Shown: one piece after another, positions 34,334 through 43,494 of the stretch
Layout: each line of letters starts with the position of its first letter
Position numbering within the stretch: position 1 is the first letter of the stretch
Translations under genes and position numbers: made by a program
The notes under the pieces: generated by a model
The model's database searches: none
What the model was told of the DNA's origin: nothing
What the model saw: the letters and a program-made list of their open reading frames with translations, nothing else
NCBI GenBank assembly: GCA_900107185.1
Contig: FNPA01000004.1
Coordinates: 124,001-188,000 of the forward strand
From: Ruminococcaceae bacterium YAD3003
GTDB taxonomy: Bacteria > Bacillota > Clostridia > Saccharofermentanales > Saccharofermentanaceae
DNA length: 64,000 nucleotides
Direction of reading: 5' to 3'

Positions 34334-35335
34334 ATGGTGATGCATGACCTGAAAAAACTCACAAGACTGATAAATACCATAATACTGGTTATGGTGTTTT
34401 GTCTTATGGGCTTTTTCGCTATAAGCAAGGCAACGTTCATGGTCTGGTTCAGTATTCCCACGGCATTGGTTTATATATTGGGTTTTTTCCTGATTCAGAA
34501 TGACAGACTGGATGTTTATCTCAGAATGGTTTACGGGTGGCTTACTCTGTATATGAGTCTGGCGACGGTATGTCTGGGATACGAATTTGGTTTTCACCTT
34601 TACTGTATGTCCATGATTCCAATCATTTTCTATACTGAATACATGGCATATAAGTTGGGCAGGAAGAGAGTTCCTGCTATTGTCTACAGTGGCCTGGTTA
34701 TCATTTGCTATCTTCTCTCTACCGGGTACAGTTCTTACTTCAGCCCTATTTACAGTGTTGATGGTAAGATTTCCATGCTGTTCTGGCTGGTTAATTCCGT
34801 TATAGTATTGGGATTTGTTACTTTCTACTCGTACATAATGATCGACATGACTATTAAGTCAGATAAGCTCTTAACCGAGCGTGCGAACAAGGATTATCTC
34901 ACGAAACTCTATAACCGCAATTACACGATGGATAAGATCAAAGATGCGTTTGCTGATGGTCAGCTCTATTACATTGCCATGATCGACATTGATAATTTTA
35001 AGCGCATAAACGACACTTATGGTCACAGTGCAGGTGATGTGGTTCTTAAGAAAGTAGCTTCAGTTATGGAAACTGTTTGTTCTGACAGCACGGTTGCCAG
35101 ATGGGGAGGCGAGGAGTTCCTTATACTGTCATTAACAGGTTCGGAACTTATCGAGAAACTCAGAGATGAAATTGAGAATACCCCGGTCGAATTTGAGGAT
35201 CAGAAGATAAAAGTTACCGTTACTGCCGGCGTTTCATCGAGAGAAGGTTTTGGTTCTGTGGATAAATGGATTATTGCAGCAGATGAAAAACTGTATTATG
35301 GTAAGAACAACGGAAAGAACAGAGTCGTAACCTGA
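34334..35335 (+). CDS. Membrane-bound diguanylate cyclase
   Basis: A 333-residue protein with about six membrane helices (residues 10-170) and a C-terminal GGDEF domain (175-333). LTKLYNRNY, DIDNFKRINDTYGH and ARWGGEEFLIL show an intact active site (GGEEF form), so it should make c-di-GMP. The RxxD inhibitory site five residues before GGEEF is not present. GGAG about 9 bases upstream supports the ATG. The membrane part carries no known sensor motif. Several other c-di-GMP proteins follow in the window. Confidence 0.9.
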   Translation: MVMHDLKKLTRLINTIILVMVFCLMGFFAISKATFMVWFSIPTALVYILGFFLIQNDRLDVYLRMVYGWLTLYMSLATVCLGYEFGFHLYCMSMIPIIFYTEYMAYKLGRKRVPAIVYSGLVIICYLLSTGYSSYFSPIYSVDGKISMLFWLVNSVIVLGFVTFYSYIMIDMTIKSDKLLTERANKDYLTKLYNRNYTMDKIKDAFADGQLYYIAMIDIDNFKRINDTYGHSAGDVVLKKVASVMETVCSDSTVARWGGEEFLILSLTGSELIEKLRDEIENTPVEFEDQKIKVTVTAGVSSREGFGSVDKWIIAADEKLYYGKNNGKNRVVT

Positions 35336-35362
35336 ATTCTCTGATTATAAGGTGATTTAACA

Positions 35363-35926
35363 ATGTTACACTACCAAGATTATGTGAAAATGAACGTTTC
35401 ACCCTCTAGTGTAGTTCTCAACAAAATAGAAGATAAAGACAAGGATTTGATTTCCAGGGTTCGCAAAACACATATCAAGACCAATCTTGTAATGATCGTG
35501 GTTTTGGGGATTTGTTTCGTTGCGGCTTTGTGCTTTTTTATCTGGAGTCTGGTATTCAGGTCACCATCAGTCTTTGCAGATGTGTTTACAACTGCGCTGG
35601 CATTAGTAGCTCTATTAGCAATCTCTTATTATGCTTTTGACGTGCTCGGTCCGTTCAAAGGATTCCGCAGGGGTGTTGTCCTGACAGCAGACAGAATCGG
35701 TGAGGCCAAGGATAACAGAAACCGCACCTATCAGTACGTGTTCGACATTTACCTTGAAGATTCTGAGCAGACTTTGATGAGCTATCAGGTCTCCAAAGAG
35801 GTTTTTCAAGCAGTTAATCTCGGTGACGGAGTTATCCTGTTTAAGACCTTTAAAAAGCTTAAGACGTTACCTGATCCAACTCGAAAGAACGTAATGGATG
35901 TAAGCAAAATAAAATCCGGCATTTGA
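35363..35926 (+). CDS. Membrane protein with two helices
   Basis: A 187-residue protein. Residues about 1-40 are polar, two helices follow (LVMIVVLGICFVAALCFFIW; FTTALALVALLAISYYAF), and the C-terminal 90 residues form a beta-rich cytoplasmic or external domain (YQYVFDIYLEDSEQTLMSY). No family recognised. It lies 27 bases after the diguanylate cyclase and may be in its operon. The stop codon is inside the loop of the terminator. Confidence 0.65.
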   Translation: MLHYQDYVKMNVSPSSVVLNKIEDKDKDLISRVRKTHIKTNLVMIVVLGICFVAALCFFIWSLVFRSPSVFADVFTTALALVALLAISYYAFDVLGPFKGFRRGVVLTADRIGEAKDNRNRTYQYVFDIYLEDSEQTLMSYQVSKEVFQAVNLGDGVILFKTFKKLKTLPDPTRKNVMDVSKIKSGI

Positions 35927-35942
35927 TCTGCCGGATTTTTTC
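35911..35942. terminator. Bidirectional terminator overlapping a stop codon
   Basis: Stem AAAATCCGGCA/TGCCGGATTTT with a 7-base loop and T-run. The rightward gene's stop TGA (35924-35926) is in the loop; the leftward gene begins its 3' end one base behind it. Confidence 0.88.
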
Positions 35943-37796
35943 TTATCTCTTGTTTGTCAGGATATCGATTATCAGCGCCCAACGTGCAACCTGAGTTTTG
36001 TTTTCTTTCGGATAGAAGCAGCAACGCTTACCTTCGTGATAGAGTTCGAACCTGTTTTTGCAGGTAAACTTAATGGCTGCCAAATCCTTTGTAGGTATTG
36101 AGAATTCGGACGAAGCAGATTTAAAGTTGAAGTGCTCTTTGTCCAAAGTGGCTGTTCCAACTTCTTTTTTGCAGACTTTTCCTTTCCCGTCAAATACCTT
36201 CATAGTAACAGGAACGGTCATGTTGAGGCTGTCCAGTTCTTTTTCTTCCATATTGCGGATTCTGTCGTAGTATTCAGGAATAGACTTGATTGAACCTGTG
36301 AAATGATATGTGTTATCAAAGGTGTGGACTGCACCGCATGCATTGCATTTCAGCTCATTTCCTCTGCCCTTTGTCTTGTAGAGGGCACCACAGTCAGCAC
36401 AACGGTACAAAATGCTCTCGAGACCGCTGGCCTTATCGGGCTGACGGTACTTAGGCTTGTTTATTACGGATTCATCGTTGTAGAGTTCTTCGCTGATTAT
36501 ACGGTCGATCTCTTCAGGCGACATATCGGCTAATTCAGCGCTCTTCAAAACTCGAGTTACAGTAACGTTAACACTTGAAGAGAAAGACCTTCCACGCCAC
36601 TTAGGCTTAGCATAGTAACCGCCTTCGAGTTTGACAAGGACGATATCAACGCCAAGTTTCTTGAAATATTCGCCATTCTTCTCAATTATGGGATTTGTGC
36701 GGCCATCGGGAGACAGACGTCCCTCAGGATAGTACATTACCGGGTATCCGTCCTTCAGGAATTTCTCTATGGAAGATAAACACTCAGGGTCATCGGTAAA
36801 ACTCTTTTTGGGAATGAAACCGCAGTGTTTGAAGAACAGTTTCTGGAACGGATTTGAGAAGTGCTTAACATCTAAAACACAAGTAGGTGTCTGGGGATGT
36901 GAGATGTTATACAGATAGTAGAAATCCTTATAACTCTCGTGATTATAGAGAACCAGATAAGGCAGATCTGCCTTGCTGATCAACTCGTCATTGATGACGG
37001 GCTTTTTCTTGCCAAACTGCAAAATCTTAGTGCCGGTCAGGAGGAGGTCGAAGAATAAAGAATCCGGTGTCATATCGGTTTCTTTTAAAACGAACTTCTG
37101 CATGAACCAGTAGATTAAAAGGAAGAGCAGGATCGATAAGACGATTACGATAACAACCAGGAGCCACAAGGGAATCTGGCTCGTAAAAAACAGCATTCCG
37201 GCTCTGCCGATAGCAACGGATACGAGTATGGAGGGAACGGCACTGGTTGCGACCGTTAACATATATTTGCCGTATGAGATATTCGTGCTGCTGCCGTAGT
37301 AGCAGATGGCACCGAAGGGGATAAAAGGCATGAAGAAGAGAAGGTAGAGGAGCAAAACGATATTTCTGTCCTTGGATTTTGAAGTTATCTTATCGATCAT
37401 GGCACGGTTCTTCTCGTAGGTGGAGCTCTTATACTTAAATACCCGCACCATGAGGAAAATGATCGTTGCTCCAAGACAGATTCCGATATCGCACAAAGGT
37501 ACCGACAGGTAGATCGGATAACTGAGTCCGCTGGCAATCTGGATGAATTCTGCCGAAATGACAATAACGATCATCTGAAGTGCTTCGATGAGAATTACGC
37601 TGATTCCGCCGAAGACACCCTTGCTCCTCAAGAGTTCACTAGCTCCGTCTATATCGTTATCGAGCTGCATAGCAAACAGAGGCTGCATTATGTCTTTGAA
37701 GAAGTAAATGAACAGAACTACTATTATTGCCAGTATTATTACTACACCGATGGTCTCAGGTGTAAGAATCTTCTTTGCTTTTGCTTTGTTATCCAT
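35943..37796 (-). CDS. VTT (TVP38)-PlsC-zinc ribbon fusion protein
   Basis: A 617-residue protein with three parts. Residues about 15-250 are a membrane domain of the TVP38/DedA (VTT) type, with FMPFIPFGAICYYGSSTNISYGKY typical of that family. Residues about 265-460 are a PlsC-type acyltransferase: the HX4D motif is NHESYKD near 284 and the second motif YYPEGRLSPDG near 357. Then a zinc ribbon, C-x2-C...C-x2-C (CADCGALY...CNACG), near 467-490, and a C-terminal beta-rich tail. Transferring an acyl group to lysophospholipid is likely. Joining a lipid-scramblase-like domain to an acyltransferase suggests coupled lipid movement and remodelling (inference). Confidence 0.82.
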   Translation of the reverse strand: MDNKAKAKKILTPETIGVVIILAIIVVLFIYFFKDIMQPLFAMQLDNDIDGASELLRSKGVFGGISVILIEALQMIVIVISAEFIQIASGLSYPIYLSVPLCDIGICLGATIIFLMVRVFKYKSSTYEKNRAMIDKITSKSKDRNIVLLLYLLFFMPFIPFGAICYYGSSTNISYGKYMLTVATSAVPSILVSVAIGRAGMLFFTSQIPLWLLVVIVIVLSILLFLLIYWFMQKFVLKETDMTPDSLFFDLLLTGTKILQFGKKKPVINDELISKADLPYLVLYNHESYKDFYYLYNISHPQTPTCVLDVKHFSNPFQKLFFKHCGFIPKKSFTDDPECLSSIEKFLKDGYPVMYYPEGRLSPDGRTNPIIEKNGEYFKKLGVDIVLVKLEGGYYAKPKWRGRSFSSSVNVTVTRVLKSAELADMSPEEIDRIISEELYNDESVINKPKYRQPDKASGLESILYRCADCGALYKTKGRGNELKCNACGAVHTFDNTYHFTGSIKSIPEYYDRIRNMEEKELDSLNMTVPVTMKVFDGKGKVCKKEVGTATLDKEHFNFKSASSEFSIPTKDLAAIKFTCKNRFELYHEGKRCCFYPKENKTQVARWALIIDILTNKR

Positions 37797-37915
37797 CTAA
37801 TATCCTTAAGGTGCCAATATTTATAAATATTAAAAGAGTATACCACAAACAGCCGGTTATCATTTGATATAATTAGTTTTGTGGCGAGAGAATGGTAAAC
37901 AGGGGATCCTGAGGC

Positions 37916-38788
37916 ATGCACTCATTATTTGAGAAACAGAACAGTTTAAATGCTCCGATAGATGCTTTTATCTTCGATACCGGCTCAATGTCTTTCCCTG
38001 TAAAGCAGCATTGGCACTATTTTGCTGAATTTCTTTATGTCACCAAAGGAAGCGGCCAGGTTACCTGCGATGACAGGACTCATATTGTAAAGGAAGGCGA
38101 ACTGATAATTCTTCCGCCCTCATCCGTTCATTCGATCACTCACGCAGGTAAGGGATTAAAGACTTTTGCCGGAATTAAGTTTGATACTGCAAGATTCCAG
38201 GATACATTAACCTATACTCCGTCTGTGGCAAATATCCTGAGTTATGCCAGGTCAGAGAATATGAAAATGCACTTTGGCCGTAAAGAAACGGAGAGTTTCC
38301 ACTGCAAAGAGATTTTCGATGCGTGCGTCAATGAATTTGATGAATACCAGTACGGCAGAGATACTGTGCTCAGGTCTTATGTCTACAGACTGTTTTTCGC
38401 AATTGTCAGGTATTGGATCAGTGAAGGACTTGATATTAACAATTGTCCGATAAACCCTTCTGATCACTATGGAATAGAAAATATCGCCGAATATATCGAT
38501 GAGCACCTTGAAGAGAACATCCGCGTAACCGGTATAGCCGAGAAATGTAATATGAGCTATTCAGGCTTTGCAACCAAGTTCCATGACCTCTATGGAATGA
38601 CCTGTAAGGAATATATTGAGAAGATGCGTATTTTCAAGGCTGAAGAGTATCTTCTGTTTACTGATAACGATCTCGCATTTATCAGTGAGAAGACCGGATT
38701 TGCTGACACGAGTCACTTCATCCGTATATTCAAAAAGCACAGGGGCATCACTCCTAAACAGTTCAGAAAACAGAATATAACCGCATAA
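37916..38788 (+). CDS. AraC family regulator with cupin sensor
   Basis: A 290-residue activator. The N-terminal 110 residues form a cupin (KQHWHYFAEFLYVTKGSG, GELIILPPSSVHSI) that would bind a sugar or other small molecule. The C-terminal 100 residues hold two helix-turn-helix units: ENIRVTGIAEKCNMSYSGFA and the family signature FADTSHFIRIFKKHRGITP. GGGGAT lies about 8 bases before the ATG. It precedes the oxidoreductase operon at 38913 with its own promoter gap, which makes those genes its probable targets. Confidence 0.9.
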   Translation: MHSLFEKQNSLNAPIDAFIFDTGSMSFPVKQHWHYFAEFLYVTKGSGQVTCDDRTHIVKEGELIILPPSSVHSITHAGKGLKTFAGIKFDTARFQDTLTYTPSVANILSYARSENMKMHFGRKETESFHCKEIFDACVNEFDEYQYGRDTVLRSYVYRLFFAIVRYWISEGLDINNCPINPSDHYGIENIAEYIDEHLEENIRVTGIAEKCNMSYSGFATKFHDLYGMTCKEYIEKMRIFKAEEYLLFTDNDLAFISEKTGFADTSHFIRIFKKHRGITPKQFRKQNITA

Positions 38789-38912
38789 CATAAAAATAGA
38801 ATAAATCTCTAAAACCTCAATTATGTGATTGAATTAATTATAGGGTCATGTTAATTTGCGAATAGCGATTAACAGACCTTTTATCATTCTGCGAAAGGGA
38901 GGCTCAAATTAT

Positions 38913-39929
38913 ATGAAAATTCTATTTGTCGGCGGAACAGGAACGATAAGCATGGCGATCACCAGGCTCCTTGCCAAACAAGGCCATGACCTTACTCTCC
39001 TTAACAGAGGAAACCGCAATTCAGATCTGCCTGAGAACGTTAAGATTATTGAGGCAGATATCAGTAACGAAGAAGAGACTGCTAAAAAGCTCGAAGGCAT
39101 GACATTTGATTGCGTCGGCGAATTCATCGGTTTTGTTCCTTCCCAGCTCGAAAGGGATTTCAGGCTGTTTAACGGAAAGACAAAGCAGTTTATCTATATC
39201 AGTTCAGCTTCTGCTTATCAAAAGCCTCCCAAAGGATATAAGATCACAGAGCAGACTCCTCTGGAGAATCCCTATTGGCAGTACTCCAGGGATAAGAAGG
39301 CCTGTGAGGAATTCCTTATGGAAAAATACAGAAATGATGGTTTCCCGGTAACTATTGTCCGCCCGAGCCACACCTACGATGAGAGGAGTGTTCCGCTCGG
39401 AGTTCATGGTGACAACGGCAGCTGGCAGGTAGTTAAGAGAATTATGGAAGGCAAGAAAGTCATTATCCACGGTGACGGAACATCACTCTGGACGATTACG
39501 CATAACAGTGATTTTGCCAAGGCGTATGTTGGACTTATCGGAAATCCCAAGGCTATCGGTGAGACATTCCACATCACAACTGATGAAGCAGTTACATGGA
39601 ATCAGATCTATAACGCGATTGCTGATGCACTTGGCGTTGAACTCAAACCTTACTATGTTTCATCCCAGACCCTCGTTGATATGAGCAATTACGATTTCTT
39701 AGGCAGTCTCATCGGAGATAAATCCAACTCAGTAGAATTCGATAACAGCAAAGTTAAATCTCTTGTTCCTGATTTCAAGGCTGAGATAACAGCAGAAGAA
39801 GGAATTAAGATGACGGTTAAAAATGTTTTGGCTCACCCTGAATTCCAAAAAGAAGATAAGAAATTCGACGAGTGGTGTGACAGAATAATAGAAGCATTGG
39901 AAAAAGCAAAAGAGGATTTTGTATGTTAA
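38913..39929 (+). CDS. NAD-dependent epimerase/dehydratase-like (extended SDR)
   Basis: A 338-residue Rossmann enzyme. VGGTGTISMAI at the N-terminus is the dinucleotide motif (GxxGxxS-type), DISNEEETA follows the second strand, ISSASAYQKP and YWQYSRDKKACEEF supply the Ser and the Tyr-x3-Lys pair (YSRDK), so catalysis looks possible. AAAGGGAGG fixes the ATG at 38913; a longer frame from 38856 lacks a ribosome site. The stop overlaps the SDR start by 7 bases. Probably acts on a sugar or nucleotide sugar. Confidence 0.83.
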   Translation: MKILFVGGTGTISMAITRLLAKQGHDLTLLNRGNRNSDLPENVKIIEADISNEEETAKKLEGMTFDCVGEFIGFVPSQLERDFRLFNGKTKQFIYISSASAYQKPPKGYKITEQTPLENPYWQYSRDKKACEEFLMEKYRNDGFPVTIVRPSHTYDERSVPLGVHGDNGSWQVVKRIMEGKKVIIHGDGTSLWTITHNSDFAKAYVGLIGNPKAIGETFHITTDEAVTWNQIYNAIADALGVELKPYYVSSQTLVDMSNYDFLGSLIGDKSNSVEFDNSKVKSLVPDFKAEITAEEGIKMTVKNVLAHPEFQKEDKKFDEWCDRIIEALEKAKEDFVC

Positions 39930-40684
39930 ACGTTAAAGGACGCTGGGCATTAGTAACCGGAGCTGCCAGAGGCATCGGATATGGTGCAGCTGTCTTTATG
40001 GCACAGCAGGGTTGTAACCTGGTTTTGCACGCTCGTAAGGCAGAACATTTGCAGAAGGTCTTAGATGAAGTCAGATCTCTCGGCGTTGAGGCACATATTG
40101 TTGAAGCAGAGTTCTCCGATCTGAATCAGGTCAGCAAAATGTTATCTGAGATTGATGCGTTGGGAATTGATATAGACATCATTCTCAACAATGCGGGTAT
40201 TCAGATTGCGTACAGAACAGATTATCTGGATACACCTGCGAGCGATTACGAAGAGAGTTTTAAGATCAATGCGATCGCTCCGATGATGATCGTTTACCAC
40301 TATCTTCCCGGGATGCAGGCGAAGGGTTTCGGAAGAATCGTGAATACCACGAGCGGAATCAATTTGGAACCTGAGCAGGCAGGATACAGTGCCAGTAAGG
40401 CAGCTCTTGATAAGGTAACTATGGATCTGGCATCCAAATACAATGGAACGGATATTTGCATCAATCTTGCAGATCCCGGCTGGTGCAGAACAGATCTTGG
40501 CGGACCTTCTGCCCCCAATGCTCCTGAATCATCTTTGCCGGGTGTTGTAGTTGGTGCATTTATTGAGAATAAGATTTCCGGAAGAAGATTTGCAGCAGCA
40601 GATTTCTACGGACTTACACTTGAAGAAGCAGTAGTTAAAGCAGAAAAAGAAATTCCCGTATTTACGGGCACAGTAGGCTTTTAA
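39923..40684 (+). CDS. Short-chain dehydrogenase/reductase (classical SDR)
   Basis: A 253-residue oxidoreductase. TGAARGIGYG is the cofactor motif, LNNAG follows strand 4, Ser lies in NTTSGINLE and the catalytic pair in YSASK, so all classical residues are there. PGWCRTDLGG after strand 6 closes the site. The start overlaps the preceding gene's end. Cofactor and substrate are not certain. It is in one operon with the extended SDR and the iron-type alcohol dehydrogenase. Confidence 0.9.
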   Translation: MLNVKGRWALVTGAARGIGYGAAVFMAQQGCNLVLHARKAEHLQKVLDEVRSLGVEAHIVEAEFSDLNQVSKMLSEIDALGIDIDIILNNAGIQIAYRTDYLDTPASDYEESFKINAIAPMMIVYHYLPGMQAKGFGRIVNTTSGINLEPEQAGYSASKAALDKVTMDLASKYNGTDICINLADPGWCRTDLGGPSAPNAPESSLPGVVVGAFIENKISGRRFAAADFYGLTLEEAVVKAEKEIPVFTGTVGF

Positions 40685-40702
40685 AGAATAGAGGAGAGCT
40701 AT

Positions 40703-41881
40703 ATGGAAAATTTCAATTTTTACAGTCCCACAGAATTCGTTTTTGGTAAGGGCAGAGAGAATGAGGCAGGTACTTATGTAAAGAAATACGGCGGAACCAA
40801 GGTCCTCATTCACTATGGCGGACAGTCCGCCAAGAAGTCAGGATTGCTCGACAGAGTAATCGCATCTCTTGATAAAGAAGGTGTACCTTATGTTGAGCTC
40901 GGAGGTGTCCAGCCTAATCCCCGTGACACATTGGTTTATAAGGGAATCGATCTCGCAAGAACTGAAAATATCGATTTCATTCTCGCAGTAGGCGGCGGTT
41001 CTGTAATCGATTCAGCAAAGGCAATTGCAATGGGCGTTCCTTATGAAGGCGATTTCTGGGATTTCTACAGTGGTAAGAGTGCTGCAAAAGCACTTCCTGT
41101 CGGAACTGTTCTGACAATTGCTGCAGCAGGCAGTGAAGGTTCAGGAGACTCGGTTATTACCAAGGAAGACGGTATGCTCAAAAGAGGCGCCAGTTCTCCT
41201 GCTATCCGCCCGAGATTCTCAGTAATGAATCCTGAGCTTACAATGACACTTCCTCCTTATCAGACAGCATGCGGTGCTACTGATATCATGGCCCATGTTT
41301 TTGAGAGATACTTCACAAATACGAAGGAAGTTGAGATCACAGACAGACTGTGTGAAGCTGTCCTGGCAACAATGGTAAGAGAGACGCCCAGAGTTATTGC
41401 TGATCCTGCGAACTATGAGGCCAGAGCAAACATTATGTGGGCAGGTACAGTTGCACACACAAATGTTGTAGGTGTAGGCAGAGATCAGGACTGGAACAGT
41501 CATGGAATCGAGCATGAGCTCTCAGCACTGTATGACTGCGCTCATGGTGCAGGTCTTGCAGTTATCATGCCGGCATGGATGGAATTTGTTTACAAGCATG
41601 ATGTAATGCGCTTCTGCCAGATGGCGGTAAGAGTATTCGGTTGCAATATGAACTACGATGATCCGGAGAGCACTGCTGTAGCAGGAATCAAGGCATTCAG
41701 AAGATTCCTGCACGATATAGGCATGCCTGTTAACTTCACTGAGCTCGGCGCGAAGGTTGAGGATATTCCGGTATTAGTTGAGAAATTTGGGCTCGGCGAT
41801 GGTCAAACCGGCGGATTTGTAAAACTCTCTTCAACAGATGTTGCCGAGATTTATAAGATTGCAGCTAACGCCAAGCTGTAA
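40703..41881 (+). CDS. Iron-containing alcohol dehydrogenase
   Basis: A 392-residue group III alcohol dehydrogenase, close in plan to butanol dehydrogenase/YqhD proteins: NFNFYSPTEFVFGKG start, AVGGGSVIDSAKAIA NAD(P) motif near 95, metal ligands Asp and His in ATDIMAHVFERY near 195 and two His in IEHELSALYDCAHGAGLAV near 265-280. It reduces aldehydes or oxidises alcohols with NAD(P)H. GAGGAG precedes the ATG by a normal distance. Last gene of the AraC-adjacent operon, followed by a terminator. Confidence 0.93.
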   Translation: MENFNFYSPTEFVFGKGRENEAGTYVKKYGGTKVLIHYGGQSAKKSGLLDRVIASLDKEGVPYVELGGVQPNPRDTLVYKGIDLARTENIDFILAVGGGSVIDSAKAIAMGVPYEGDFWDFYSGKSAAKALPVGTVLTIAAAGSEGSGDSVITKEDGMLKRGASSPAIRPRFSVMNPELTMTLPPYQTACGATDIMAHVFERYFTNTKEVEITDRLCEAVLATMVRETPRVIADPANYEARANIMWAGTVAHTNVVGVGRDQDWNSHGIEHELSALYDCAHGAGLAVIMPAWMEFVYKHDVMRFCQMAVRVFGCNMNYDDPESTAVAGIKAFRRFLHDIGMPVNFTELGAKVEDIPVLVEKFGLGDGQTGGFVKLSSTDVAEIYKIAANAKL

Positions 41882-41899
41882 TCTCTGCCAAATTAGAAG

Positions 41900-41927
41900 G
41901 TCTGTCCCAAATGGGGCAGACTTTTTT
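41900..41927 (+). terminator. Terminator after alcohol dehydrogenase
   Basis: Stem GTCTGTCCC/GGGGCAGAC with one G-T pair, 4-base loop, T-run. Confidence 0.82.
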
Positions 41928-42061
41928 ATGCGAAAATGTCATGAATATTTCTCCGGTTGTTGTTTTCTTACAGAGCAGGTTGCGTTAAAGTATAGTAATT
42001 ATTCCAACATGGAATTATCAATGAATAAGGGCAGATGTTTAAATGTGCGCGGCAGGTGAAA

Positions 42062-42874
42062 ATGGAAAAGTGTTCGATAGTATTTACAGATCTGGACGGA
42101 ACGGTTTTTAAGAACGACAAGACGATTTCAGCGAGAACGGGAAAGGCTCTTATGAGTCTGAAAGACAATGGAATATTATGGGTAGTTGCAACCGCCAGAC
42201 CGGAGGTTGCAATTTCTTTATATGAAGAGATCAAAGAGGCAGATGCCCTTATTACTTTAAATGGAGCGCGAATTAAACTCCATGACAAAGTTATAAACAA
42301 CGGATTTGAAAAAGAAGATGCTGTCAGGATCGTTAAAGAACTGCTGGAAAAAGAACTGATCATCACTTTGGAAACCAGTGAGGGAATATTCGGAAATGTA
42401 GAGATTCCCGAATGGAATACACCTAAGGTTGATGATCTTATTGCACTTCTTGATCGTGTAGATGTGTATAAGGTCCTTATCTGCGGAAGAGATCACAATC
42501 TGCCGACAATAAAGGAAGACAGGGAGCGATTTAGCAGCAAGGAAGAAATAGAAAAAGTTGTTAATGACGTTATCCATTCTAATGGTCTTGGTGATTCTTT
42601 ATATTATTCGGTAGCAGAAGGCTGGCTCTATCAGATCATGAGCAGGAACGCTACGAAATGGAAAGGCGTCCAGCTGGTCTTAAAGACTGAAGGAATCAGC
42701 AGTGATGAGGCTGTTTACTTTGGTGATGATAATGATGACTTCGACAGCATAAGCAATTGCGGACTCGGCATTGCTATGGGTAATGCCATCGAGAGAATCA
42801 AAGCGGCAGCAGACAGGGTTGCTCCTTCAAATGAAGAAGACGGAGTAGCCGTAATTATCGAAACGCTTCGTTAA
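42062..42874 (+). CDS. HAD superfamily phosphatase, Cof type
   Basis: A 270-residue enzyme. FTDLDGTVFKND near the N-terminus supplies the nucleophile and acid Asp of the HAD fold, the cap domain (about 80-190) is of the C2 type, the Lys lies near NATKWKGVQLV, and VYFGDDNDDFDSI near 225 closes the metal site. Substrates of Cof proteins are sugar phosphates or cofactor phosphates; this one cannot be specified. GGCAGGTG precedes the ATG at 42062; a frame from 42035 has no ribosome site. Confidence 0.9.
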   Translation: MEKCSIVFTDLDGTVFKNDKTISARTGKALMSLKDNGILWVVATARPEVAISLYEEIKEADALITLNGARIKLHDKVINNGFEKEDAVRIVKELLEKELIITLETSEGIFGNVEIPEWNTPKVDDLIALLDRVDVYKVLICGRDHNLPTIKEDRERFSSKEEIEKVVNDVIHSNGLGDSLYYSVAEGWLYQIMSRNATKWKGVQLVLKTEGISSDEAVYFGDDNDDFDSISNCGLGIAMGNAIERIKAAADRVAPSNEEDGVAVIIETLR

Positions 42875-42935
42875 TAATAGTATAATTATCTCTATAGCGT
42901 GTCTCCTTTGGGTGTGGTAACGGAGGTTTGGTCGT

Positions 42936-43484
42936 ATGAGATACGGACCTGTGTTTATAAAAGATAAATTCGGTCGTGATGTAGAACTCCGTAATGCGGA
43001 AGTTTCTGATTCAGCTGAAATGATTAAATATCTGAAGACCATTTGCGGTGAGACTCCCTATGTGATCAGAGATCCCGATGAGATCAATCTCACTCTTGAG
43101 CAGGAACAGAAAATACTTCAGAACAAAATTGATTCTGAAGACGAGTTGCTCCTCGTTGCACTGGTTGAGGGCAAACATGTCGGTAACTGCTCGCTCATGA
43201 GTTTTGGAGACTTAAGAAGATACCGTCACAGATGCAGTGTCGCAATCGCGTTATATCAGGAATATTGCGGACTGGGTATTGGAAGACAAATGATGGATAC
43301 CGTTCTGAGAGCAGCCAAAGATCTGGGTTATGAGCAGGCAGAACTTGAGGTTAACAGTTCAAACGCAAATGCTATTGCCCTTTACGAGAGTATGGGCTTT
43401 GTTAAGTACGGAACATATCCTGACAGTGATAAATTTGCAGACGGCACATATGGTGATTCCTATTGGATGATGAAAAAACTTTGA
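42936..43484 (+). CDS. GNAT family N-acetyltransferase
   Basis: A 182-residue acetyltransferase. Motif A is ALYQEYCGLGIGRQMMDTVL near residues 105-124 (with the Q/R-x2-G-x-G/A loop as YCGLGIG), followed by ELEVNSSNANAIALYESMGFVKYG, the typical motif B of small-molecule and ribosomal-protein acetyltransferases. CGGAGG precedes the ATG. Substrate unknown. It lies 10 bases before the next gene. Confidence 0.88.
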   Translation: MRYGPVFIKDKFGRDVELRNAEVSDSAEMIKYLKTICGETPYVIRDPDEINLTLEQEQKILQNKIDSEDELLLVALVEGKHVGNCSLMSFGDLRRYRHRCSVAIALYQEYCGLGIGRQMMDTVLRAAKDLGYEQAELEVNSSNANAIALYESMGFVKYGTYPDSDKFADGTYGDSYWMMKKL

Positions 43485-43494
43485 TGAGGAACGA

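Noticed and set aside
38856-38912. N-terminal extension of the epimerase-like protein
   Set aside because: The added residues do not belong to the Rossmann start, and AAAGGGAGG lies directly before ATG 38913.
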